A DNA stretch of 64,000 nucleotides, taken from Macquaria australasica (lineage: Eukaryota; Chordata; Actinopteri; Centrarchiformes; Percichthyidae). This document shows positions 1 to 12,900 of this stretch, piece by piece. The notes beneath the pieces are model-generated. The model saw nothing but the letters and a program-made list of their open reading frames with translations, was not told the DNA's origin and searched no databases. The DNA is taken from the NCBI GenBank assembly GCA_005408345.1, contig SEMN01000007.1, forward strand, positions 3,384,001 through 3,448,000, written 5' to 3'. Position numbers and translations under genes: made by a program. How positions within the stretch are numbered: position 1 is the first letter of the stretch; every line of letters begins with the position of its first letter.

Positions 1-1155
1 GGAATTGGTTTGTTTACACACTTGAGACCAGCATTTTATATTATGATGGATTAGGAAAGTTCCAAAGTGCCAGAATATTAGGCTATACCAGCACACTATA
101 TAAGTAACCAATGTCCGTTGGCTAAACCCCTCCTCCAAACACCGATTGTCCAATCATAGCTTGGCAGTTGTAACAAGGCATGGCAGGTCTGTCAGGCTTT
201 GGATTCCTCCACATGTTGAAGCAGTGTGCACGGTGCTGTAGTAAGAGTGATACTCGACATCTAAAGACTGGAGGGTTGTGTCTTTTCATTTATTTAGCTT
301 TCCAAAATCAAAAGCAAAAAGTGTCAAGAACGGATTAAACGCTCTAACATAAAGCTAATTTGTAACAGTACTAAGTGCATATTTAAAACCCCTTTTTACA
401 GGGCTCTTGTTCTACAAATCAGCTGGAAATATTAAAAAGTCAGCCAGAGACGGCGTTTTTCAGCTAACCCATGATTATTCCAGCTGGCAAAGTCGACTAG
501 TCAAAATCAAGGACCCATTGTTTAAAAAATCACTGTGATTTTCGAGCTGTAAATCTGCCAGTATTATCACTGTGTACTGCATATATGCCATGCGAGAATG
601 GAAAGATTGACAGGTCTATCAACAGTAACTAAGGGGCTTAGCAAACGGTCAATTTCCATCTGGTAAATTGTTACATGGCATGTCTCAAATGCATACTAAA
701 GTGAATTACTAACAAGTCTCCATGAAACCTGGGCATAAATCAATTCTGGTGTTTGTTGTCAAAGACACAGTCCTTGTTAACATCAACCAGTTGAAGCTTC
801 AGAAAACTCAGCAAAAGGAGGTAAAGATAGAATGAACAAACTCAGCTAATACCTACAGGCGTCTTATTGGCTGTCAGCTAATAAGGAAGTAGATGCAACA
901 AATCATATAAGTGACATCTCAGATGTATAGGGCTATAACACAATACACCCAAATCTGTAAAAGATTTTCAGAAATACTAAAATTCAATTTATTTATTTGC
1001 ACAAAGGCAAAAACCCTGTGTATATTAGTATATTAAAGCCAAAAACAATGTTAATTGACATTTGTTAATGTTATAATTTGATTTGTCAGAACCTGAGTAT
1101 TAATCAGCTTATAATGTCTTTAGTCAATGACAGCTCTGTATGCTTTCATCCTCAC
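1..1155 (-). other. pcdh15: pcdh15 intron 12 (partial)
   Basis: AT-rich intron sequence. No exon, RNA gene or recognisable repeat was seen. The next exon of EC4 lies off the left edge. Confidence 0.85.
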
Positions 1156-1362
1156 CTTCTCCACATCGTTATCCAGAGCTATGATGGCCAGTGGTGCAGA
1201 CAGGCTGGCATTGGTCGCTACGGTGGTTCCCACTGGCGATGCCTCACTGACGTAGCCATGGTAACTGGTCTCCAGGAAGTAGGGTGCCTGGTTGTTCTCA
1301 TCCAGAACTTCGATTAGGAGGTTGGCAAAAGCCGGCAAGGGGTGGCCGTTGTCCTGCTCTGC
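1156..1362 (-). CDS. pcdh15: pcdh15 exon 12: end of EC3, start of EC4
   Basis: 207 nt, acceptor ctccctttag, donor gtgagg, phase 0 at both ends. It encodes residues 386-454, beginning AEQDNGHPLPAFANLLIEVL, then linker DENNQAP, then EC4 start PYFLETSYHGYVSEASPVG, and ending IIALDNDVEK. It is the last coding exon in the window. Confidence 0.96.
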
Positions 1363-2750
1363 CTAAAGGGAGAGAGAAACTAATTGTTCATTTTGGCTGT
1401 GATTCACCATCTGTACTCCTGCTGCTGAAGTGGTATTTAATGATACTGCTTCACATAATATGTAATAAGATAGTAGTCAATTGAGCCCTGACAAATGCTA
1501 TGACATTACCATGCCAGTTCTACATTTTGGGTTTAATAACAAACAAAGCTATCTCCAGTGGAGGTGTATATTTATGTGGTATATTTGTTTATATTTGTTT
1601 AAATGTTAACAAATTGGCACCATTAAAAGTATGCCGAATTAGCTAGCAGCAGATCCTGTTTGTAATATACCTATGGATGTACAGACAACAATCACTGGAT
1701 CACTTTGATACTGAAGAAAACTTAAAAATGTGATGATTCTCAGCCAAGTTCTGAAGTGTCTCTTCTATGATTTCTAAGCAGATTTATGGACGTTTATTCG
1801 CGATGGACATCTGAGATAATGATATCTGCGGTAACTGTAAGTCACACTAATGATATCAATGTGTTTCATGTCTGTGTCTTAAGATTTGACTGAGTTGAGA
1901 CTCAAATTCACTTCACACAGTATCTTGTTTTATTGGAGTCACGTGACTATACAACTGCTTGATTGCCTGTGTGCTTTTTTGTTTGTCTCTCCTATGCGTT
2001 TTCTTTCTGTTTGTAGTTTGTTTTGTCTTTGGCTGTTTTGCTCCCTCATGTCTCTTCTTCCACCTCCTTCCCTCATTCATTAGTTCATGTGGGGCTTTAC
2101 CATCCCAAAAGCACACCTAATGCAATGTCATGTTATAAACACAATAGCTGTACACTCATATACAGAAATACACACACATTTAACTACAGCAAAAACATTC
2201 TATAGAGGAAGAATTCAATTTTCAATTTCAGCAGAGTAGAACTTGATGTATGCTTGGTGGTGTAATTTCATTACCAGCCTAATTGAGACAAAAACACCTT
2301 CACACAGCATGGGATAGTTCTAATGCTTTATAATTACTGACATTTAATTGATAGAAACCAGGAAGCACCAAATAAATACATAGGAGGAACATTTAGTCTT
2401 TATTTAAGCTTATAGATTTACTGATCAACAGCTTGATGGATATTTGGGGGTTAAAGGCAGTCAAAAAACAAACAAAAAAGCACTGCACATTAAGGAGGGA
2501 GGTTGTCGTTTCCATACAAAACTTGCTGGGAGAAAATCAAGTTAAACCTCCCCTGTTTGCAGCTCCAGTGTTTCTCACCTTGATAACCAGATCAAATCTG
2601 CAGTAGAGTTCTCTATCGATGGGCTTTAGTAGCAGGAGCTCCGCTGTGGTTCTGTTCAACCTGAAATATTCTGCATAGGACTCTGGTTTGCCTGAGAGAG
2701 AGCAGGCAATAAGACACAAACGGTAAGAACAGAGCAAAAACGGGGTAGAG

Positions 2751-2782
<32 letters not shown>

Positions 2783-5700
2783 ACAGAGAGGGAGAGACAT
2801 CAGTAATTGGTTTAAGAATCAATATATGTTTGTCTGGTGGGTGTCTAGGGGGAGTATAAAAGAGACGGGGAGGCATGGCTAATGCTTCCAGTTTTCTCAT
2901 CTCTGCTCTCCACAGGTGGGGATGCACACACACACACACACACATATATATATGGTGCTTCGGAATACTGTATTGCTCAGTGGGGAAATCAAGCTCTGGT
3001 GAGAGGAGCAGCAACACAATCCCATGTGCACAAGACAGCATGATTCCCCCATATATGTGGTAACGGATGTTTATGCGAAGGTATGTCCTTGTGTCCAAGA
3101 ATCAAGGCCTCAGTGAAATCATTCTCAATGTTCATGTTGTCGTCCAGAGCACTTACCAACCACTGTTCATATATTGTCTGATGATGGCAACAAGAGCTAA
3201 AACCACTATCTTTAAACACTGAAGCTTCCTTAACTGACCCTCAACTGCATCTTCGTTTTTTCATTTTCAAATCGTTGCAACAGATGTTTTGGCTCTTTGT
3301 GACACTGTCTCTCATAATCCTTACTCAGACAGAGATTAGTTTCACAGGAGGAGGTTGGGAAATGTAATCAAGTCTGTGTCAAGTCATGTCAGTAAATTTT
3401 TACAGACTATGCAGATCCTCATGAGTAAAAGTCTGAAGTTTTTGTGACTCTGCATTTTACAATGTCAAACAGTAATCAAGATGTTTTGCAGCGATGGTGC
3501 ACTGTTACTGCTATAAATCACTTTCAACTTAAGGTACTTATGAAGCATTAATGGGCAGAAAATTCCATCTCTCCAACATCTTATCCTTTGCAAACTGGCT
3601 ATTAGCATCTTGTTTACAATTACTCTGCTGAGTTAAACCAGCACATAAACATTTAAGTGCCTTCCTAAAAACTATTTAATCCTTATTTAACAATTAGGCC
3701 CTGGGCTAAGGAGCCCCGAGACCACAGATCTGCATTTGACTCCTTGAAGACCTCTATGAACAGATGTGCTGATGTCACTCTGAATTACAGAGTTATTATT
3801 GTTAACTCTATTGATGTAGGTAAGTGGTCCGTTAAATGCTTTTTTGTGTGACCAATCAGGATTAACTCAAGAGGACAGAATTTGGGATTCTGCTTTTGTT
3901 TTATTGCTAAAAACATTCAAATTCAAACATTTGACTGTATTTTCATTTTCACTGTTCATAAAAATGTATTAGAAGAAATAACACCTGGCATATCAGGGAG
4001 ATTGTGTATGTTTCTGTGCCAGCTAGGAGTCTGCTATATGGATAAAATCACCTCTCATGGTATATGTAATTTTATATCGCAGTATAGTACATTTTTGGAG
4101 AAATTAATTGAGAGACTGTTTATGTTTTCTGCTAATACACAAATTAAATACTTGAAATTTTGCACATATAATACAAATATTCAATATTGCCATTAAGCAA
4201 TCCTGCTTATTGATTTGCAACACTGCCTACAATGGTCTAAATCTGTAGACGGTACACAAATGTATATTGTCTCACTGTATACAATGCCTTATTGCCCAAT
4301 GCTAGTGCCAACTGATCTAAACCCCCAAAAATGTAAACCTACCAATGAGGATGGAGTATAGAATCCCTGGCCTGTCAGAGGGAGGTTGTATGTTTCTGTC
4401 TTGGTCCACAGCTTGAATGGGCGGAGTAACATTGAGGGGATTCACCTTACCCTGGAATCAGAACCAAGCACAGCAGTAGAGTTGAATATCACAATCATTA
4501 CCTACAAATATGACAAATAAGATTAGTATGAAATACATCAGAACCACCAATAACAGGATACAGTAATTGAGAACCTGCACCACAAAAGGCGTAACAACGT
4601 TGTACCGCATAAGAAAATGGCGTGACTTTTTTGAGTGAAAAACAAGGAAAGAAAGAGTAAACTAAAACTTGTAGAACATTTTCACCTTTTCACCAACAGC
4701 GGCAGCTTAAATTTGCATCATAATAAGAACAGATCCCTTCAATCTTTAAACAATTGTTCGACCCTACCTAGTTTACCAGGAACATTTACAACAAAAACAG
4801 CTACTCTGTCCCACTCAGTTGTTCTAAGATATAAAGAAAAGCTTTAACTATGCTATTTATTTATGCATCAACAAGCTCTGAGCATGCCAGCAAAGCAAGT
4901 GAGAGTTAAACAGAACGCTGCAGAATAGGAAGATCAATTGTTGGCAAAAACACACAGTGGTATACTTTAAATCACATGTACAGCGTGCATGCACGAGAAC
5001 ACCCACACATGAAGTCTTGTGTATGTGCGGGAAGAAGAAAAATGATCACATTCAGGAAAATAAAATTAACACAGAATAAAAATTGGGACCTATTTCTATT
5101 GTGCATATTTGCTGTACTTGTCCATATAAATGTCTATCTACTTTGCACACACATATACTGTACGAGTCTGCTGGTGTGGATCTGTATCTGTATGCAAGTG
5201 TGGCCAGGCTATAATGTTGACGTATAATCGTGTAATATGCTGAGGTGTGGGTTATACGAAGACCCCCAACGAGAGAAACATTACACGCCTATAGGATCAA
5301 ATCTACAATCACTAGCTGTAAAATGTGAAGCCAAGCACACCAATGTGACTGCACGTATTCCCAAATGTGCATGAATGCCCCTGCACACACCTACATACTG
5401 AGAGAAGAGAGGAGGGAGACACAGGCAGAGAAGAAGTTATGGCAAGTAATGAAGTGGAGTAAAAGAGGGTGTTAATATATGGAAGGAGTTGAGGGTAAAC
5501 AGGGAGCAGAGAGAGATGTAAATGCAGCACAGAAGAAAGGGGGAGTCAGAGAGAGACAGCCTGGTCACAGAGAACACTGAGATACTGATGCAACAATTTT
5601 TGCTACTAACAATGGCAATCATTTTACACACCACCTCACAATGGATGAAGAAAGAAAATCACTGACAATATAGAACTATAAAAGCAATGCAAGAGTCAAA

Positions 5701-8225
5701 AATGTGTGATTTGCAGGTGATAGTTAAAGAAAGATCCTGTGTTAGATGTAAGGAGAATTCAAGATAAAGGTCTCAAAAAATGGGAAGATATGATTTGACA
5801 TAAGACAGTTCCACCCAGTGTCACCCACCCTAACAATTAGGATAAGAGCACTGATATGGTACTGTAAAGAATCACTATCATTAATAATATCTGTGTTTTT
5901 ACACAAACACTTAGCCTTTTCAAGAGGGCTCAGTAGCTGTTCCTTTTTCCCCCAAGACCAATGTAGTCCTTTAAGATGTGAAATGTTAATTTTTTTTTTT
6001 TTTTTAAGTATGGTAGCCTTAAATGAAAACAAAAACAGGTTGACAAAGAAGCTCAGCTTCAATACATCTACTTTAATCTTATCCTCAAAAAGGCTAATTA
6101 GATCCTTGAATGCCCTGATCCATAAAGAGTTTGACCTTGAGACCACCACTTCAGAATGCTAAAGAAATAACAGACAATTCTCCTTTACACTTGAACTTAT
6201 TGAAAGGCTCAACATTTGTTTCACATATATGCTTCTGCTTTTCTCAGAAAGTACTAAAAGCACAACACTTTACCATGAATAGAGTCAGGCTTTAGACTAT
6301 ATAGCATACATACACAGCACTTCAAAGTTTTCATCAGACTTTAATCAATCAATTAATTGTTGAATTGCTGCTCCCTTATGAGCCAGAGCGCAGCCTCAGA
6401 TCCTCTGGCAGGGCTCTGCTTGTTCAACCATGTAAAAGCACTTTGTAAGTTCAGAAAGGTTCTTTATAAATTAAATTTGTTATTACTTTTGTCAAGCCTT
6501 TTTATTCTTTCAGATAACCTTTTATGATGTGTACAAAGTCAAGACTGTTGTTTTCACCTATAGCTTTGGAAACAGTAACAGCATGTTGTTATTCATTATA
6601 AGGGATGGCACAAAGGACATTTTGACTTGTCAAACATGAGTGCAATTAATAACATTAATAATGGCTGTATTCCACTTAGCTGTGCCAGGGCCATGATATT
6701 GTACACGCTGACTTGCTGGTGTGACTTACTTGAATTAGGGCTGCAACTAACGATTATTTTCATTTTTGTGTTATCGATTACAAAATGTTTAAAAAGACCC
6801 AAAGCCCAAGTTTCTATATTCAAATGGCTTGTTTTGTCCAACCAACAGTTGAAACCCTAAAAAAACAGTTAAAACAAACAACACAATCAAATATTCACAT
6901 TTTAATGTTAGTAATTTAGTATTTTTTGGCATTTTAACTTATGATTATGAAAATTGCTGCCAATTAATTTTCTGTTAAATGAGTAATCGATTAATCCACT
7001 AATCATTACAGCTCTAAATGGAAGTATATAGTACATTGGTTTTGATCTGCCATTGTTTCCTTTTTCACATTTTAGTTTTTAATTTAACACTGCCTCTTTC
7101 ATGTGCAAGTGCTGACTTGGAAGAACTGGGGTTACTAGAGCGAGTAAGTAAACCTTAGGTTTAGTAAAACCAGATAACTCAAGGAGAGCCTGACAACACT
7201 AAACTCACTTAATGATACAGGCCCAAAATGTGGGCCCCCGAGCAGACACAACAAGCTGGGCAGGTAATGTTAAAAGCCTTTTTACTCACTGGGCTTACTG
7301 TCAGAAACATGCAGGCAGGCAGACTCAGGCAAGCAAACACTGCCGAATCAGCAGGCAGAATATCAGCAACAGGTATCAAGCAGACACAAATGACTCAGAC
7401 ACCACAAGAACTAGGCAACACCACCTGGCAAATGTGTGTGGGGAAACTGCCTTTTATATATACTGGGGAACTAATGAGCAAATGAGCAGCAGCTGTGCAG
7501 GCAGGTGGCTGATCCCGAGAGCAGCGAGGAGATCAATAGAGGGAAAAAACCCCTGTGGGTGTCTAGTGGTCAGGCGAGGCTTTGTGTCAATCGTAGAGAT
7601 ATACAGGAGCGCATGGCAAGACGTTCTCCTCTGTGGTGCAACAGGGATACAGCACTCCCCTATCACATAAAAAAAATAACAGATTGCCTTCCACAATGCA
7701 ATGCAACACAGTGCTGCAAAGTCCGTGTTGAAAGAAGCCACAAAATAAAGTTATAGCATATTATAGTGCTGTAGTCTTTGATGTTTTGTTCATCTTTATG
7801 CAACTTGTAGACAATCAATTGCCAATCTGACGTAATGACAAACTAAATGAATGGCCAGCTCTCAGGAAAGTTGTTTACTGTACTGTTCAATAATCTATTT
7901 TTCCCTTACAGCCATACATTTCTGAGTTGCAGAGGCAGCAGCGTTTTTGAAGTGTATGTATGAACAGGGCCAGACAGCCAACTCCTCAGCATAAATGACC
8001 AGCATCTTGGTGTGTGTGTGTGTGTGTGTGTGTGTGAGAGGGAGAAAGACACAGAGAGCAGAACAGTTATGTTGCCTCTGAGGCTCTGAGGTTGTCACAT
8101 CTTATCAGTCTGATTAGGACTCAAACTATTAGAGTGCCTTGATTCTCCTTTTCGTTCATTCCTCTCCTCACTTCACCTCCCCATCTTTCTTATAACCCAG
8201 CAACAGCTTTGTATCTCTCTATCTC

Positions 8226-8260
<35 letters not shown>

Positions 8261-9935
8261 ATCCATCCATCCATCCATCCTCTTGTCCTCCTCTGTCCTC
8301 TGGCTTCCTCTTTCCCCCTTCAACAACAGTTTGAGGGGAGTAAACATGAACCCTGAGCGTAAAGTACATTCACTATATTGGGGTTCATTCAAGCAGAATG
8401 TATCAAGAGTTCTCATGTTGGATGGCTTCAAAGTCTGGTCTTAATCAATCAAACAGGGCCCCCAAGAGACAGCTGCTTTGAATAGAGAGGTGCATTCAGG
8501 CAAACCTAATGGGAGGAATCATGCTGTTGGCACAAACACGCATTTATTTAAATGACCTGCAATAGTTTATTTGAAGCATTGTTTTAGGAAAGCTTTAGCG
8601 TTTTGTGGTGTATTTCACAATTAGTGTGACAATTTTTCCCTTTGGTTTTCAGGTGTTTGATTATCTGTGTCTTTATTTTTTTCATCTGTTGAGCTATGGT
8701 GGATACTGCTGCTTATGCTAGCTCTTAAGTTCTTTGACTTTTGATACCATTTAAACTGCTGCTACCTCCTGTGGGTCTGACACGTGTGCAGACCAAATAA
8801 CACTGTCAAAAAACACAGCCTCCGTATTCATTTCAATGAGACCGCAGTATTGGCAGTTGAGGTCTCACAGCGGGCTAAGGGGGGAAAAAATGCAGGGTCA
8901 CCCAGCACTCTGTTGGTCATTCATGTGTACAGTGTAGCATTGTGCTGATTCTAATACCTTCAAATCATTGAGCTGGAGAAGGCAATTGCTGCTTTGATAC
9001 ATTTGAAGAGTTGTAAAATACTTCATCATAAGAGTTTAAACCTCTGTACATGGTCTTGTTGTCTAATAAGCCTTCAATCTCCTGGATGCCTTATTCAACC
9101 TGGAAGTGGATCATATTTCATTTTATAATAATAATAGAATAGAAATAAAAGCAGAAAATAATTGTCATCAATCAATCTACCTTTACAAAAAGGTGAAAAC
9201 TAAAATACAGACTTCCAATACTAGTCCCTAGTATCGGTCAAGCTCCAAAAACACTAGATCCTACATTTCCCATAATCCAACTCAGTAGCATCTTTTGTTA
9301 GAGCTTTCCTAGCATGTACAATGCAAGGGCCCTGGAACTGGCAAAACTACATGGGATGCAGCCATAATTAATTTGAAGTACACTCGTGCTTTTCCTACTA
9401 TGACATGTGAAAATGTCTGCTGTGAAAAAGGTCATCAGGTCTTCTAAACATGAGCTTTAAACTGACATCCGCAAAGGTCCCAACTCCTGTAGCAAGCAGG
9501 GATCACGGTCTCATTCCGGGAATGAATATCACCAGTATAAAGGAGACACAAAGCAACCTCAGTTTGCCTGAATCATCCCATTTTTTTGTTACTGCTGTGA
9601 AGTTGTAAGATCATAAATATTGAAATCAGTGAAGCATCTGGAGTCAGCAGCAGTTGTGCATTGGGAGCAAATTGACAAGTGAGAAACAATCTTTGTTTTT
9701 GATGCAACGTGTTTTAAGCATCGCTTCAGATTTTAAAACCCCTCAAGTACTTTCCCAGCATAACTTTTCTGTGTCTGTCTTTCCCTCTCTCTTTCCCCCT
9801 GTTTGATGCCCCCCCTACCTCTCCACCGTAAACCCTGTCCTTGTCTGCGTACACTTGCTCCTTCTCAAAACCACAAGGTGTAAAGTTGATTTACTCCTGT
9901 TGTTCCTCGCCGTGTCTCTCCTGGCTTGGAGAAAG

Positions 9936-9972
<37 letters not shown>

Positions 9973-12900
9973 TGTAGAGAGATAAGAAAGAGTGAGAGAG
10001 CTTTGAAGGCAGAGAAAGAGTTCCCTCAGTGTGCCTGGAGTAAAGTGCGCATATGTGTGCTCACGTGTGATGTCAGTATAAACAAAGAGATGAAGTAGAC
10101 AATGTCCAGTTCAGCATGACTGCTCTACTGGCTTGACACTGTTACGGGTGTGTGTGTGTAATTGGATGGGGGTGGGGAGTGGGGGGGTTCTGTTAAGGCA
10201 TGAACGCACTGCTACCTTGTCACCATCAAGGGTGTGTGTGCGTGTGTGCCTGTGTGTGGGAAGGGATGAATGCTCTGCTGACTTGTCAGAGTTGAGGATT
10301 TTGCCTGCAGCAACTTTGTCTCATTTACAAAGTGGTATTGTAAGTCGTTCTGGATAACAGCATCAGCTAAATGCCCGAGATATAAATGCAAAATGATATA
10401 TACAGCTGTGTAAGCATAAATATACACCACAGTGTTGCAGACTCACTCTTAAATAACACTTGTTCAGACTCTAGAGATTTACAGTACGATCTGTCAGAAA
10501 TAACATAGACTAACTTCGACTTTTTGTCCAAAACAGTCTCTTAGGGTCATTAAACACACTAGCTTTCCTCTTAATTACAGAGCTGTTCAAAATAAGGTGA
10601 TCCATTTTAAGACAGCAATTTAAGTTACATTACCATACACTATAGATCTTTTTCAGGAGGACATTAACACCTGGTATAATCTAAAAAGTAAAAAACAAGA
10701 AATCATCTGTAACACAATAAAGTAAAATTTTTCCTAAAATAAATATGGTTATATCGTCTGGTTGGACATAATATTATAATCTTTTTTTTTTAGTTTATAA
10801 CTCCACATGCCACATTATGTGACTACTAACAACTTCCTATCATTACAATCTATCATTAAAATGTCGGTGTTCTTGTTTCAAATGATGCTAATTGCTTATG
10901 AAAGCTTAACAGTTTCTACTCGAGTTCACATACAGGAGTGCACATTTGTTGATGATTTTAGCCGTTGTTCTCATTACGTAACAGTGAGTTTGAATTTAAA
11001 ATGTAAAGCTGAATAAATAAATGTTTCATAGTTTTACCTGAACTGCGGGGCGTGATACAGACACATTATGTCATGTGTGAAAAAGCAGATATCCATGGCC
11101 AAGCAAGGTCTCATTTTGAAGCACACAGTCCGTCAATATAAGAGTCACCAGAATCAAGTTGGGTGATTTCCCTTGTTAAGTTTCTAAACCATTTGTAACT
11201 CGCTTAAGCAATTTCATTTCACTGGATTTCAAGGGGCTGACAAATTATTTGACGAATGATGTGTAAGATTACTAAAGCCAGTGGATACACTGGAGCAGCA
11301 TCAGTTCTTCATGGTCTTGGAATAATAAATATGGGAATGTATAAATAGGCAGAAGCATACAAAATTGCGATAATGAGCCCTGAGATTAGCTCTCACTATT
11401 AACCTTAATCTAAGCCTAAAATGGTAAAGACCGCCAAAACTATGTTTGGTCACAACTACCATTGTTTCGCTAAAGACAGTAAGTAATGCAGCAATGCACA
11501 CAATCATACAGACAGATAGAACCATGCCCTCTGCACTATACACAAATATAATACAGTATATAATAAAAGGTACATAACAGGCACACACTTACCGGCTCTG
11601 TCAACTCCAGTACATTTGCCCTATACGTGATGGGACTACAGTCACGGGTCCTTCCCACAAGCGTACATGGTAGAAACATGGGACCCAAGTCATCACCATC
11701 CAGTACATCCACAGTTAGAGTGGTGGTGGCTGTGCGGCGCTCACTGGGGTAGGGGGCTCGGTCCTAGACAGAGAGAGAAGAGTGCTTTCATTTGACTTTT
11801 GGACGATACTGCAGTTTCTTATTTGCACTTATTTAGATATTTGCACGTCTTTAACTCCATCTCTTGAATAGAAAGTGACAACAACATAGTCCTGATGAAT
11901 ATTTTCAGAAAATCTCATCAACAAAGCTGCAGGGAACTCTTGATGCCTTCAAAGGCTGGTGTCTACTTGACTTATCATCTTAATGTCTATTTATACCTCA
12001 TCAAGAGAAGATAAACAGACTTTTTAATGCATTTATAACTGGTTCAGCACAGCACAGCCTCTCACACACTGCCCAGGCAGCAATGTATGTCATGTATTTC
12101 ATTACCAATGTTTCATAAAAGCTAGCAAAGTAAGTAGAGATTACACAGATTTTAGACAAGTCCCTTGATCATAATCAATGGTCAATCATTACAAATTTAT
12201 GGAAATACATTTTACCTCAATAAAAGCTGTTTTTGTGTCAGCAAAAACAAGTAGGAATTCAACCAACATATTAAATCTCTCAAATAAAGTATATCATTAC
12301 AAATTAAACAGCATAGCATTGCAGTGCTCTCACTCCCATCTGTCACTGTTCAATGAGTTGCCAAAGAAAATTTAAAGAATTAAACATAGCAAATAATGTT
12401 CAACATCTTCCAGGCTTCATTAAGGGACATTAATTAGAAAAGACAGACATGCAGGGAAGAGGTAGTGCCTAACAAGTGGTGAGAGCTCTTTTTTGCAGCA
12501 CAAGCCAAGTAGATTATGCATTTGAGCAATGATTAAATAAACACAAGTAAAGTATTTGAATTATTGATAAAATAACACAAGATAATGCATTCACTCACAA
12601 TTGGCCATTAATAAATGGACAGAAAAAAAATACAAATTAAATATAGAAAATAACCCCACACAACTCTGGATTAATTGAAAGATATAAATTAAATTAGACT
12701 GAAAATGCAGGGCAGATTAAGTACTTAAAACAAATACTAAACCATTTTATCAAGTCATTAAAAAAGTTAGCCCAATCTCCAACAGCCTATTCTTACTGGT
12801 GTAATTTAAGAAAATAAGCCTACTTGAATTAGCTACGTGATAAGGGGCTTGTCAGTACAGTTTTCTAATCCAGTTCCCAAACACCAGCTCAGGTGTATCA

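Larger units (their letters stand above)
4452..11592 (-). other. pcdh15: pcdh15 intron 9
   Basis: 7141 bases. It holds the hAT-like MITE (6736..7016), a possible retroelement fragment (7212..7670), the GT and CT/ATCC microsatellites, and the repeat fragment at 9225..9365. A TGTG-rich stretch continues to about 10260. From 4452 to 6700 and 10400 to 11592 I see nothing beyond AT-rich sequence. Confidence 0.88.

Noticed and set aside
2613..3098. 161-codon open frame on the minus strand
   Set aside because: It crosses the CA repeat and overlaps exon 11 in the wrong frame. The true exon is 2579..2691.
7212..7670. 152-codon open frame
   Set aside because: No recognisable domain, no splice signals, probably repeat-derived sequence.
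11028..11060. Recursive splice site (cagttcag|gtaaaac, minus strand) in intron 9
   Set aside because: The pyrimidine tract is weak and such AG|GTAAA strings occur by chance in 7 kb.
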